The notes under the pieces were generated by a model that saw nothing but the letters and a program-made list of their open reading frames with translations, was not told where the DNA came from and did no database searches. Made by a program: the position numbers and the translations under genes. A stretch of 64,000 nucleotides of DNA from Dyadobacter bucti (GTDB lineage Bacteria > Bacteroidota > Bacteroidia > Cytophagales > Spirosomataceae). The stretch is from NCBI RefSeq assembly GCF_005869225.1, contig NZ_SWFP01000004.1:656466-720465 (forward strand). The letters run 5' to 3'. This document shows positions 16,931-25,238 of the stretch, piece after piece. Numbering within the stretch: the stretch's first letter is position 1; each line of letters opens with the position of its first letter.

Positions 16931-17704
16931 ATGACAACCAAAGAACAAATCGTAGAAAACTGGCTTCCCCGCTACACCGGCACTGCGGTGGAAGACTTCG
17001 GGGACTATATATTGCTGACCAATTTCGGGAACTACGTTACCATGTTCGCTGAGAAGTTCGGAGTGGAAGTGAAAGGCCAGGGGCGCGCCATGCAAACGGC
17101 CACAGCAAACGACATTACCATCATCAATTTCGGGATGGGAAGCCCGATGGCGGCTACGGTGATGGATCTTTTGTCTGCGATCAGCCCGAAAGCTGTGTTG
17201 TTTCTTGGCAAGTGCGGCGGGTTGAAAAAAACGCAGGTAGGAGACCTTATTCTCCCGATTGCGGCGATACGGGGCGAAGGTACAAGTGATGATTATATGC
17301 CTTCGGAGATTCCCGCGCTGCCGTCATTTCGTCTTCAGAGTACCGTTTCGGCAAGCATCGCCAAACATAAAATGGATTACTGGACCGGCACTGTTTACAC
17401 CACAAACAGGAGGATATGGGAGCATGATGACAGTTTTAAGGAATACCTCAGAGAGATCCGTGCAATGGCCATTGATATGGAAACGGCCACGATTTTCATT
17501 GTAGGGTTTGCCAACTCCATACCACATGGGGCGCTGCTTCTGGTGTCAGACAATCCGCTGGTACCGGAAGGTGTGAAAACCGAAGAAAGTGATAAAAAGG
17601 TTACCACCAACTATGTGAAAGTCCATCTCGAAATAGGGATCGAGGCCTTGACTGAACTGGCTAGGTCTGGTGCTTCGGTCAAGCATCTGCGGTTTGAAAA
17701 CTGA
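16931..17704 (+). CDS. amn: AMP nucleosidase
   Basis: Hydrolyses AMP to adenine and ribose-5-phosphate. 257 residues of the nucleoside-phosphorylase fold, the short Bacteroidota form without the extra N-terminal domain of the enterobacterial enzyme. Landmarks are INFGMGSPMAATVMDLLSA (about 55-74), LFLGKCGGLKKTQVGDLILP (about 90-110), AIDMETATIF (about 181-190, with the ribose-binding Met-Glu) and LLVSDNPLVPEGVK (about 203-216, with the base-binding Asp). Confidence 0.9.
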   Translation: MTTKEQIVENWLPRYTGTAVEDFGDYILLTNFGNYVTMFAEKFGVEVKGQGRAMQTATANDITIINFGMGSPMAATVMDLLSAISPKAVLFLGKCGGLKKTQVGDLILPIAAIRGEGTSDDYMPSEIPALPSFRLQSTVSASIAKHKMDYWTGTVYTTNRRIWEHDDSFKEYLREIRAMAIDMETATIFIVGFANSIPHGALLLVSDNPLVPEGVKTEESDKKVTTNYVKVHLEIGIEALTELARSGASVKHLRFEN

Positions 17705-17775
17705 TTTGCTTTTACAAAATGTTTTGGGCCGGAATGTCTAATCATTGTCCGGAGGATTATTCAGGAAAATAAAAA

Positions 17776-18147
17776 ATGGAAGATAAAACGCTTTATGAAC
17801 GCATTGGCGGAGACGACGCGCTCCGGTTGCTGACAGATAAATTTTACGATCTGGTATTCGAGCACGAGCTGATTTCCAGGCTTTTTAAAAGTGATAAGGA
17901 TGAAATCAAAGAAAAGCAGCGGTTGTTCCTGACCCAGTTTCTCGGCGGTCCGCAATTGTATTCCAGTGTCCACGGCCACCCCATGATGCGCGCCCGACAC
18001 ATGCCGCACGTCATCACTGAAGACGATGCCGTAGCCTGGCTTCAATGCATGTCCGCGGCCGTAGGGCAACTGCCGATTGACAAGGAGCTGAAAGACGAAC
18101 TGTTTGATCGTTTTCCGCGGACGGCGTTTTTTATGGTTAATAGTTAA
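17776..18147 (+). CDS. Group II truncated haemoglobin
   Basis: 123-residue haem protein binding O2 or NO. Group II features are FLTQFLGGPQLYSSVHGHP (about 54-72), the proximal-His segment MRARHMPH (about 75-82) and the conserved Trp of helix G in VAWLQCM (about 92-98). The N-terminal TLYERIGGDDALRLLTDKFYD is the standard globin start. It stands alone, 71 bp after amn. Confidence 0.93.
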   Translation: MEDKTLYERIGGDDALRLLTDKFYDLVFEHELISRLFKSDKDEIKEKQRLFLTQFLGGPQLYSSVHGHPMMRARHMPHVITEDDAVAWLQCMSAAVGQLPIDKELKDELFDRFPRTAFFMVNS

Positions 18148-18182
18148 ATTTGAAATTCGACAACATAAACTTTACACACTAA

Positions 18183-18380
18183 ATGATTGCTACAAAACAT
18201 GATTATGAAATTGCATTGAAAAAGCTGGAAGTAGTTTTTGATGCACCCGTCGGCTCGCCGGAGAGCGAAGAGGCAAATGCACTGGCAATTCTTATTGATG
18301 CGTTTGAAAATGAATATTACCCAGTCAATCCGGATAGGGTGGAAGCTACAAGAATCAAAATGGAGGAAAGGCACCTTTAA
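18183..18380 (+). CDS. HigA-like antitoxin N-terminal fragment (65 aa)
   Basis: The protein resembles the N-terminal half of HigA-type antitoxins (COG5499): an ALKKLEVVFDAPVGSPESEE segment, then LAILIDAFENEYYPV and VEATRIKMEERHL. In full-length members a helix-turn-helix of about 55 residues follows at this point, but here a stop codon comes directly after RIKMEERHL. No higB toxin gene is adjacent; instead the tail of a convergent TumE toxin gene begins 18 bp later. Either a decayed antitoxin or a genuine short protein. Confidence 0.55.
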   Translation: MIATKHDYEIALKKLEVVFDAPVGSPESEEANALAILIDAFENEYYPVNPDRVEATRIKMEERHL

Positions 18381-18398
18381 TTCCCAGCACAGTCCCAC

Positions 18399-18752
18399 TC
18401 AACTGGCAGGGAAAATGATATTAAGTTTGATATATTTCAAAACATCTTCCAGCGAAATATCGTGGCTTGTCTCGACTGATGTTTCTCCCACGTGTTTGTG
18501 GTGCGGATAAGTGGCAAGGTTTGGGAAGTGCGGCGCGTTGTCCCAGCGAAGGATTAGGTCTCCGGTTGTTTTTTGCCAGTGGAATGAATATTTACGACGG
18601 TCTGTTTCAACATATTGTCGGGCATAGAGAATGCTTCCATCAATAAATTGCGCCTGAATATTAAGATAATATGCGGTAGAAGATTCCCGAAAGTCATGGA
18701 TGATGTATGACTCAACGAAGTCTTTGTCATCCAGCCATTTGAAAATCTCCAT
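18399..18752 (-). CDS. TumE-family toxin (DUF6516)
   Basis: 117-residue putative toxin of a type II toxin-antitoxin pair. The family motif is RWDNAPHFPNLATYPHHKHVG (about residues 70-90). The N-terminal beta-rich part (SSTAYYLNIQAQFIDGSILYARQYV) is also typical. The upstream gene overlaps its start by 26 bp, the usual coupling of antitoxin and toxin. Biochemical activity is not known to me. Confidence 0.8.
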   Translation of the reverse strand: MEIFKWLDDKDFVESYIIHDFRESSTAYYLNIQAQFIDGSILYARQYVETDRRKYSFHWQKTTGDLILRWDNAPHFPNLATYPHHKHVGETSVETSHDISLEDVLKYIKLNIIFPAS

Positions 18753-18996
18753 TCCTTACATCAGTGATTTTTGAATCTATTTCTGCCAGGAACTGATTGT
18801 ACGCCTTCCATTCAATCAAATCATCCCAGGCTTCGAAATTTTCAGTCAGAGAATTTTCGACTTCATTTTCAAAGGTCTCAAAACTGCAGTTATATTTTTT
18901 TTTGAGAACGCTTATTTTTTCCTGAAAGAGTTGTTTTTGCGACAAATAGTCCAACAATACCCAATTGCTGATTTGTGTTTTAGTAAATGTAAGCAT
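18727..18996 (-). CDS. Putative cognate antitoxin of the TumE-like toxin
   Basis: 89-residue, Glu/Lys-rich, mostly helical protein (KISVLKKKYNCSFETFENEV, ENFEAWDDLIEWKAYNQFLAE) without a visible helix-turn-helix. It precedes the TumE-family gene and overlaps it by 26 bp. From memory, similar small helical partners accompany DUF6516 proteins in other Bacteroidota. Assignment rests mostly on position. Confidence 0.65.
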   Translation of the reverse strand: MLTFTKTQISNWVLLDYLSQKQLFQEKISVLKKKYNCSFETFENEVENSLTENFEAWDDLIEWKAYNQFLAEIDSKITDVRNGDFQMAG

Positions 18997-19122
18997 GGAA
19001 TTTGCCAGTCTGTTTTTAACAAATTTAAATAATCCCGAAGGTTAAACAAGATATGTAAAGGATAACTTGGGATTTTAAAAACTGCATTTTTCGCTGGACG
19101 AAACGATGACCACAAGAATTCT

Positions 19123-19130
19123 TTACATTT
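19123..19130 (+). promoter_or_regulatory. TAnnTTTG -7 element before the CCA-adding enzyme gene
   Basis: TACATTTG ends five bases before the ATG at 19136, the geometry expected of a leaderless Bacteroidota transcript. No good -33 TTTG was found at the right distance, so support is partial. It favours 19136 over an in-frame ATG at 19106 as the start. Confidence 0.4.
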
Positions 19131-19135
19131 GCGGC

Positions 19136-20554
19136 ATGAATTTTAAAGAGCAGTTAATCCACTATCCGATTCTTGAAATCGTTGCAAAGGCAGCGGCGGA
19201 GCTGGGTGTGGAGGCATATATTATTGGTGGATTTGTAAGGGACCTGATACTCAAAAGGAATAGCAAAGACATAGATATCGTTTCGATCGGCAGTGGAATT
19301 GAGCTCGCTGAACTTGTAGCCAGCCAGTTAGGGCCGGATGTTTTCGTGAGCATTTATAAAAATTTCGGAACTGCGCAGATCAGGCAGGGTGACCTGGAGA
19401 TAGAATTTGTAGGTGCGCGTAAAGAATCCTACCGGGCGGATTCCAGAAAGCCGGCTGTGGAAGACGGCACATTGAGCGACGACCAGAACCGCCGTGATTT
19501 TACGATCAATGCGATGGGTATCAGCCTGGATGAACATACGTTCGGGGAATTGGTCGATCCGTTTGACGGAGTCAGGGACTTGAGAAAGAAAATTATCCGC
19601 ACCCCACTTGAACCCGAAATCACATTTTCAGACGATCCGCTTCGGATGATGCGGGCGATCCGTTTCGCAAGCCAGCTTAATTTTGATATCGAACCGGATA
19701 CATTTGATGCGATCATCAAGATGAAGGACCGTATCGGCATTGTTTCTATGGAACGTATTTCGGATGAACTGAATAAGATCATTCTCTCACCGGTACCTTC
19801 TTATGGCTTCAAATTGTTGTTCCACGCGGGAATCCTGGCCATTATTTTCCCGGAGATGATCGAACTTCAGGGAGTGGAGAATATAGAAGGGAAGGGGCAT
19901 AAGGATAATTTTTACCATACGTTGCAGGTGCTGGACAATGTTTCCCAGACAACAGATGACCTCTGGCTTCGCTGGGCGGCTATTTTACACGATATCGCGA
20001 AACCGGCCACCAAAAAATTTGACAGAAAGGTTGGCTGGTCATTTCATAACCACGAGGAGGTAGGCGCGCGAATGGTCCCGGTAATTTTCCGGAGGATGAA
20101 ATTGCCGTTGAATGAAAAAATGCGTTTTGTGAAAAAGCTCGTGCGGCTGCACCTGCGTCCGATTGTTTTGTCTAAAGAGGAGATTACGGACTCTGCGATG
20201 AGACGTTTGCTGGTTGAAGCAGGTGAGGATATTGAAGCATTGATGAAATTATGCCGGGCAGATATCACATCCAAAAATCCGGACAAAGTGAAACGTTTCC
20301 TGCACAATTTTGATCTTGTCGAACAAAAGCTCAAAGATCTGGAAGAAAGGGATAAGTTGAGAAATTTTCAGCCCGTGATCACAGGCGAAATGATCATGGA
20401 TACTTTTGGCTTAAAACCCGCCCGTGAAGTAGGATTGATAAAGGAAATTGTGAGAGAAGCTATTTTAGAAGGTATTATCCCCAATGAGTATCAGCCGGCA
20501 TTTGACTATATGGTGAAGGAGGGAGAGAAAATGGGACTTATTCGTGTTATTTGA
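19136..20554 (+). CDS. cca: CCA tRNA nucleotidyltransferase with HD domain
   Basis: Class II nucleotidyltransferase adding or repairing the 3'-CCA of tRNAs. The 472-residue protein starts at MNFKEQLIHY. The nucleotidyltransferase core has GGFVRD (31-36) and the metal-binding DID (45-47), followed by the RRDFTINAMGI motif (about 122-132) and DDPLRMMRAIRFA (about 164-176). A C-terminal HD phosphohydrolase domain is marked by AAILHDIAKP (about 281-290) and a following HNHEE-like FHNHEEVGARM. Such fusions are normal in Bacteroidota. It is followed by a small membrane-protein gene. Confidence 0.94.
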   Translation: MNFKEQLIHYPILEIVAKAAAELGVEAYIIGGFVRDLILKRNSKDIDIVSIGSGIELAELVASQLGPDVFVSIYKNFGTAQIRQGDLEIEFVGARKESYRADSRKPAVEDGTLSDDQNRRDFTINAMGISLDEHTFGELVDPFDGVRDLRKKIIRTPLEPEITFSDDPLRMMRAIRFASQLNFDIEPDTFDAIIKMKDRIGIVSMERISDELNKIILSPVPSYGFKLLFHAGILAIIFPEMIELQGVENIEGKGHKDNFYHTLQVLDNVSQTTDDLWLRWAAILHDIAKPATKKFDRKVGWSFHNHEEVGARMVPVIFRRMKLPLNEKMRFVKKLVRLHLRPIVLSKEEITDSAMRRLLVEAGEDIEALMKLCRADITSKNPDKVKRFLHNFDLVEQKLKDLEERDKLRNFQPVITGEMIMDTFGLKPAREVGLIKEIVREAILEGIIPNEYQPAFDYMVKEGEKMGLIRVI

Positions 20555-20596
20555 TATTTTTGCAAACAATAATCCTGGTCTCCTCATAACATTTAA

Positions 20597-20797
20597 ATGG
20601 AAAATACTCAATTCAAACGCTTTTTTGGTGCTCTTTTAACCCTTCTTGGCATAGCCGTCCTGCTTTTTGCCTGTGTTGCATTTTTATCAGACAAACCAGT
20701 TTTGGGGCTGACTGTTTCGAAATGGGAATCGGTGGTTCCTTTTTTAGTAGGTACCGTTTTTCTGCTTACCGGTGTTAACCTGGTGAGCCGCGGTTAA
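20597..20797 (+). CDS. Small two-helix membrane protein (66 aa)
   Basis: Two hydrophobic helices (about residues 9-29, FGALLTLLGIAVLLFACVAFL, and 45-62, VVPFLVGTVFLLTGVNLV) joined by a short loop. It lies 42 bp after cca on the same strand; a TATTTTTG -7-like box (20555-20562) lies in the gap. Its stop overlaps the end of the convergent DUF2851 gene by 4 bp. No function known. Confidence 0.65.
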   Translation: MENTQFKRFFGALLTLLGIAVLLFACVAFLSDKPVLGLTVSKWESVVPFLVGTVFLLTGVNLVSRG

Positions 20798-22074
20798 ACT
20801 GGCCGGACCAGTGCTGCACCGACTGTACATTCCAGACATCTCCTGGGTGTGCAGTACAAATTGTGCCACTCCAGCAAAGCCTGGCTGTCTGCCGCATTGG
20901 TTACACGTATTCCCAGCGTATTCCATTCCCGGGTGATGCGGTTATTTTCTGCTTCAATTTCCGAAAGCCAGTATACGGCTTTATCCAATAATTCATGCTG
21001 TTGTTTTTGTTTGGAATATGCCACCAACAGCGGTACCGCTGCGTTGATGATCAGTAAATGGGCTGCATCCTTACCCATAGAAGGAACTGATGACCGGGAT
21101 TTTTTACCAAATAAATAATGAGACTTCCAATAGGCGGACTGCTCCAGATGAAATTTCCCGCGCAGCTCGGCAAAAGAACCGGCATAAACCAATTCGGTAA
21201 AAAGGCTTCCCTCATTGTTCAGGAATTGTGCAAGCTGTGCGAGACGTACCGTCGGAAATCCGGCCGGACGCAAGCGCGAATATTTCCACTCGTGCCCGTT
21301 CATACAGCTTTCGCTCAGCCCATACTTGGCACTCAGAAACTGGTGTTCTTTTCGGAGCAGCCTGACATAGGGCTCGTCTGTTTCGTCGGAAAGCATTCCT
21401 GCACAACCAAATAGCAAAGCCTCGATTTGTGACAACTGTCCACGGTGTTTCCGCAAGATTTTCCAGGGCAGGATACGGGCTAGTCTCGAAAAAGCCGGAT
21501 CGTTCAATTTGAATCCAAAATGCTGGCATAGCCACAGATATGCGGTTTCTTCCCAGTCGTTTCTGGTTTCTTCGTAGATCAGAGTCACTTGTTGTGCTTT
21601 TTTGTCGAGCCGCTCGAGTAAGACCCTGTCCAGCATTGCATATTTGAGAATATCACTCACCTGGCCAAACAACCCGGCGCAAGGGATGGATTCGTTTTCG
21701 TCCTGTAATTGGGCGTACCTTTCCAGCACAGCGTCTTTTATGCGTCCTTTGAGCGACAGGGTTGGGAGTAAAGTACCGTCTTTTCTTACCACGGGTTTGT
21801 CATTTTCCCACACAACATGCAGGACAACACTTTCATAAGCAGCGTTTTTTTCGTGCATGTGCAAAAGCCAGTCGGAGGACCTGACATGAATTTCGACGCT
21901 TCCAACCCACTGAACCTGCCCGATCATAACCCTCGCTTCTGAGAAATCCGGCCCTGCATTGCCATTTTTGTTCCCTGTCCTGATGACCGAAAGATTTAAA
22001 TTTTCATCAGTTTGAAGGTTTGACGTTTCGAAATATTGGAAACGCCATATAAAACTCAGTATATCTTCATTCAT
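20794..22074 (-). CDS. DUF2851 family protein
   Basis: 426-residue conserved Bacteroidota protein of unknown function. Diagnostic stretches are FIWRFQYFETSNLQT (about 7-21), GNAGPDFSEARVMIGQVQWVG (about 38-58) and VEIHVRSSDWLLHMHEKNAAY (about 60-80), where GPDF..A and E.H..SSDW resemble nuclease-like active-site arrangements. The C-terminal end contains several cysteines (CTPRRCLECTVG), possibly a metal site. No signal peptide. Confidence 0.85.
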   Translation of the reverse strand: MNEDILSFIWRFQYFETSNLQTDENLNLSVIRTGNKNGNAGPDFSEARVMIGQVQWVGSVEIHVRSSDWLLHMHEKNAAYESVVLHVVWENDKPVVRKDGTLLPTLSLKGRIKDAVLERYAQLQDENESIPCAGLFGQVSDILKYAMLDRVLLERLDKKAQQVTLIYEETRNDWEETAYLWLCQHFGFKLNDPAFSRLARILPWKILRKHRGQLSQIEALLFGCAGMLSDETDEPYVRLLRKEHQFLSAKYGLSESCMNGHEWKYSRLRPAGFPTVRLAQLAQFLNNEGSLFTELVYAGSFAELRGKFHLEQSAYWKSHYLFGKKSRSSVPSMGKDAAHLLIINAAVPLLVAYSKQKQQHELLDKAVYWLSEIEAENNRITREWNTLGIRVTNAADSQALLEWHNLYCTPRRCLECTVGAALVRPV

Positions 22075-22208
22075 TGGTTTGGGAAATGTTGTGTGTGTAA
22101 AAAATTGATGACAATGACATTTATTTTCTTTGTCTATACATGATTAGTTTCTGTTATTTGTACGCTCGTTTTGTTGTTTGGTTTCTCTTTTAGAAGTAAA
22201 AAAGTTTT

Positions 22209-22895
22209 ATGCTCCGCCGTTTGCAATTTATTGCGCTTAGAATTCTCATTTTCTTTTTTGGTATTTCAATCATCTGGGTCATCATTCTTCGGTTTTTGCC
22301 GGTTTGGGTAACACCTTTTATGCTATCGCGTAAAATCGATGCATTTATGGATGACAAAGACACGGAAATTCATCACGATTGGGAACCCTATGAGAACATC
22401 TCAAAGGAAGTAGCGCTTGCGGTAGTTGCCTCGGAAGACCAGAATTTCCCTAAGCACTGGGGATTTGACTTTGACCAGATCTATGACGCCATGACGGAAG
22501 ACAGAAAACGCGCCCGGGGAGCCAGTACGATCTCGCAGCAGGTCGCAAAAAATGTATTCCTATGGCATGGGAGAAGCTATATCCGCAAGGGATTGGAAGT
22601 TTACTTCACCATTCTGATCGAATTGATCTGGGATAAGCAGCGTATCCTCGAAGTATACCTCAATGTGGCTGAAATGGGAAAGATGACTTTCGGTGTGGAG
22701 GCTGCTTCTCTGCGTTTTTACAAAAAATCGGCAAAAAAACTATCGAGATATGAGGCTGCAAGGATAGCGGCGGTGTTGCCGAACCCGGTTCGCTTCTCAA
22801 TCAAAAATCCATCCCCCTACGTTATGAGGCGCACCAATCAGATTGTAAGGCAAATGCGTTACCTGGGTGGGCAAAAGTATATTGCTGATTTGTAA
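22209..22895 (+). CDS. mtgA: Monofunctional peptidoglycan glycosyltransferase
   Basis: GT51 enzyme polymerising lipid II into glycan strands. 228 residues with one N-terminal membrane helix (about 8-30). Catalytic motif 1 is VASEDQNFPKHWGFD (about 76-90, catalytic Glu in SEDQ) and motif 2 is RGASTISQQVAKNVFLW (about 103-119). Further motifs are KGLEVYFTILIELIWDKQRILE and YLNVAEMG. There is no transpeptidase domain, which separates it from class A PBPs. Confidence 0.94.
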   Translation: MLRRLQFIALRILIFFFGISIIWVIILRFLPVWVTPFMLSRKIDAFMDDKDTEIHHDWEPYENISKEVALAVVASEDQNFPKHWGFDFDQIYDAMTEDRKRARGASTISQQVAKNVFLWHGRSYIRKGLEVYFTILIELIWDKQRILEVYLNVAEMGKMTFGVEAASLRFYKKSAKKLSRYEAARIAAVLPNPVRFSIKNPSPYVMRRTNQIVRQMRYLGGQKYIADL

Positions 22896-22908
22896 GCCCG
22901 GTTTCAAA

Positions 22909-24222
22909 CTAGTTCCTTGGTGAGTCATTTCCCCTCGGCCTTTCCCGTGAAGAGCCGGGTGTTGCCGCCGGGCGTGCAGCAGGACTTGTTGACGGTCTCG
23001 CGGCAGGTCTGGGTGTAGCCGGGCGCGACGGTGCGGGTCGGGATATCCCTGGCTGGGTAACAGGTGGCCTCGAAGTTTCGGGCCTTGTAACTGATGGCCG
23101 TGAAGTTTCCGGCCTCGTGACTGACGGTCTTGAAGTTTCGGGTCTTGTGACTGATGGCCGCGAAGTTTCCGGTGTCGTCACAGAAGGGCGAGATGTACCG
23201 GGACGTGTAACCGACGGCCGCGATGTGCCGGGGCTGGTAACCGGCCTTGATGTTCCTGGTCTGCTGGTGGATGGCCTGCCAGTGGAAGGCCTCACAACCA
23301 GGGGGCGGCCAGTTTTATCAAAGGACGGCAATCTGTCCCTGGAAGAGCTGGCTGTGGGATTTCTTTTTACAAATAAAGCGGATCCTTGCCGTGCAGAAGA
23401 TGGTCTCGAATAAGTGTTCCGGTAATCTCCACGAGCATATCTTGTCCTGACCACAACTGACCTCGATCTGTAGTTTCCCCCATAGTATCTGTCGTACCAA
23501 ACCGGGTTCCGATAGTGGTCCCATCTGCGAAAATGGCCGTTGTAGTAATTGCGCCAATGATAATGGTATCCGTAGTAATAATGCCAGTACCTCGGGCGCC
23601 AGGGCCGCCAGTAAGAAGGATAGTAATGCCAACGCCAGGGAGAGTGCCAGATAACATAGTTCGGAACAAAAATAAACTGAACCACGGGCCATGATGAAAT
23701 TGCACGTGCACTGTTGTCTGCCGCGTATGTGGCCTGGCGCTCCTCTCTGTTTCCGGAGTAGCCCGGATTGGGTGTTTCACCGGGAGTGCCGTTTTCGGAC
23801 AAGGAGGCAGGTTCTATGATATAGTTTTTGCCGTACAAATCTTCGTCACCGACCAATTGGATCAGTACTTGGCCGTCGTCTTTTTTCTCGACAAAAAATA
23901 CGGCTACGTCCTGGTCTTCGGTATCGCTGACAGCTATTTTAAGAGTGATGGTATGAAGGTTGCCATCAACCTGATCGGCAACACGGATATAATCAATGTT
24001 GTCGTCTCCGTCCAGATCGAGGTTATTAATCTCGGATTCTTCATCATTGAGTTTTTTCTCAAAACCTTCCAGTGTTTCGGATTCCTGAAAGAGTTTCATG
24101 ACTGCATAAAGATTTAGATTATCGCCTGGAAGGTCAAGTTTTTCCTCTTCGGATTGTGCGATCACTCCCGGGCTTGCCGCCAGCATCGCAATAAACAGTA
24201 TGTATGCAGTGAGATTTTTCAT
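22909..24222 (-). CDS. Secreted protein with Trp/Tyr-rich middle and Ser-Arg-Pro repeat tail
   Basis: 437 residues: a signal peptide (about 1-22), an acidic globular N-terminal domain (about 25-150) with DGDDNIDYIRVADQVDGNLHT, an extremely aromatic segment (about 185-245; HSPWRWHYYPSYWRPWRPRY and similar), and a long basic low-complexity tail (about 300-437) dominated by a ten-residue repeat of the form TSRPSVTRPE. The tail should be extended and positively charged, perhaps binding acidic envelope polymers. No family assigned with confidence. Its 30-bp DNA repeats could change copy number by slippage. Confidence 0.75.
   Translation of the reverse strand: MKNLTAYILFIAMLAASPGVIAQSEEEKLDLPGDNLNLYAVMKLFQESETLEGFEKKLNDEESEINNLDLDGDDNIDYIRVADQVDGNLHTITLKIAVSDTEDQDVAVFFVEKKDDGQVLIQLVGDEDLYGKNYIIEPASLSENGTPGETPNPGYSGNREERQATYAADNSARAISSWPVVQFIFVPNYVIWHSPWRWHYYPSYWRPWRPRYWHYYYGYHYHWRNYYNGHFRRWDHYRNPVWYDRYYGGNYRSRSVVVRTRYARGDYRNTYSRPSSARQGSALFVKRNPTASSSRDRLPSFDKTGRPLVVRPSTGRPSTSRPGTSRPVTSPGTSRPSVTRPGTSRPSVTTPETSRPSVTRPETSRPSVTRPETSRPSVTRPETSRPPVTQPGISRPAPSRPATPRPAARPSTSPAARPAATPGSSRERPRGNDSPRN
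23060..23275 (-). repeat. 30-bp in-gene tandem repeat coding for the Ser-Arg-Pro tail
   Basis: About seven imperfect copies of a 30-base unit, on the plus strand of the form CTTGTGACTGATGGCCGTGA followed by AGTTTCGGGC, encode repeats such as TSRPSVTRPE, TSRPSVTTPE and TSRPPVTQPG. Because the unit is a multiple of three, copy-number changes would keep the frame. Confidence 0.8.
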
Positions 24223-24350
24223 ACCAAAAAGTTTAAAGCAATGTAACGAAATATGCTTAAATATACTTGCGCACGGGACTTTGCTGTCCGTGACCGGAGG
24301 AGCTTTAACATAGTCGGTGCCCGCGTTAAACGTAGTACAGTTTTGTGATC

Positions 24351-25034
24351 TCAGGGAAACCCTGCTCGGGTGATCGGTTTGTTTCTTTCGCGCAAAAATT
24401 TATAGTTGCGGTGCTGGGATAGCGCGGGGTCGAGTTTTTCAAACAACCCCTGATTTTTCAACGCGTACCAATTGATCTTTAACAAATATAGACTTACATA
24501 GGAGCGAGGATGGTATTTGATAAATTCTCCGGTTTTCGACATCAGATCTTTCCTTTCAATATCCTGCAGGCCAAGCCAGTAATTCAGGCTGTCAGCCTGG
24601 TTTCTTTTCCTTGCCCTGGCTTCTTGCACAACATATGCATTTAATCTGGCATCCGACGGGCGCTGAATGCTATCCTGGAAAAACTGCCAGTCGGGATTAC
24701 TTTTGGAATGTGTGACCACAGATTTGGAAACATCTGAGGTATCCAGCTTGATTTTTGTTCCGGAATCGAAGAAAAAAGTCAGTGAGCCTTTCATTTTAGA
24801 AACCTGCAATTGATATAAATCCGGTAGCAGGTTTTGGTCCATCCGAAGGTGTGTGGTGTCGAATCCTAGGTTGATGGAGTGAACCACAGCTGCAAAGCCT
24901 TTTTCACGCGTCAGTAAAATAGCCTTACGATTGTTCAATGCAACGGGAGCGTCTATGCTGATTTTTACATTTTGTGAAAATGCGTAAGGCGAAGTAAGCA
25001 GAAGAAAAAGAATCGTGAAAATTTGTTTAGTCAT
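24351..25034 (-). CDS. Secreted DUF4369-like protein without a thioredoxin domain
   Basis: 227 residues with a signal peptide (MTKQIFTILFLLLTSPYAFS). The beta-rich part (about 22-115) and the helical part with Arg/Lys-rich EARARKRNQADSLNYWLGLQ and EFIKYHPRSYVSLYLLKINW resemble the N-terminal DUF4369 and linker region of Bacteroidota thiol-disulfide oxidoreductases. The redox CxxC domain that normally follows is missing: the protein stops right after ITRAGFP. Either a natural single-domain form or a truncation. Confidence 0.65.
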   Translation of the reverse strand: MTKQIFTILFLLLTSPYAFSQNVKISIDAPVALNNRKAILLTREKGFAAVVHSINLGFDTTHLRMDQNLLPDLYQLQVSKMKGSLTFFFDSGTKIKLDTSDVSKSVVTHSKSNPDWQFFQDSIQRPSDARLNAYVVQEARARKRNQADSLNYWLGLQDIERKDLMSKTGEFIKYHPRSYVSLYLLKINWYALKNQGLFEKLDPALSQHRNYKFLRERNKPITRAGFP

Positions 25035-25099
25035 TTGCTGTGCAGGGGTCGGCAGTCATTTTGTAAATTAAAGAAAAAAATGAAAGGTTGGTTGCGGTC

Positions 25100-25215
25100 A
25101 CAGACCGCAGTCACTCAGACGTGGCTGGAAGCTCCGCATAACGTTTCCAGCTACGCCTGACTATCCTTGACTACTTCTGACCACTATTCACTACCCCTGA
25201 CCATCCCTGACATCT
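25100..25215. repeat. Degenerate short repeats downstream of the endonuclease/phosphatase gene
   Basis: The stretch reads as loosely repeated 10-12-base units of the form CTGACTA/CTGACCA/CTACCCCTGACCA. It lies between two minus-strand genes and has no coding potential. Possibly a decayed minisatellite. Confidence 0.4.
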
Positions 25216-25238
25216 CTGCCCCCTCCCGCAAAATAGTG

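Noticed and set aside
18183..18510. Continuation of the HigA-like protein by frameshift into the SPTQLAG frame
   Set aside because: The first few residues resemble a helix-turn-helix start, but the rest is the complement of the TumE-like gene, so the match is probably chance.
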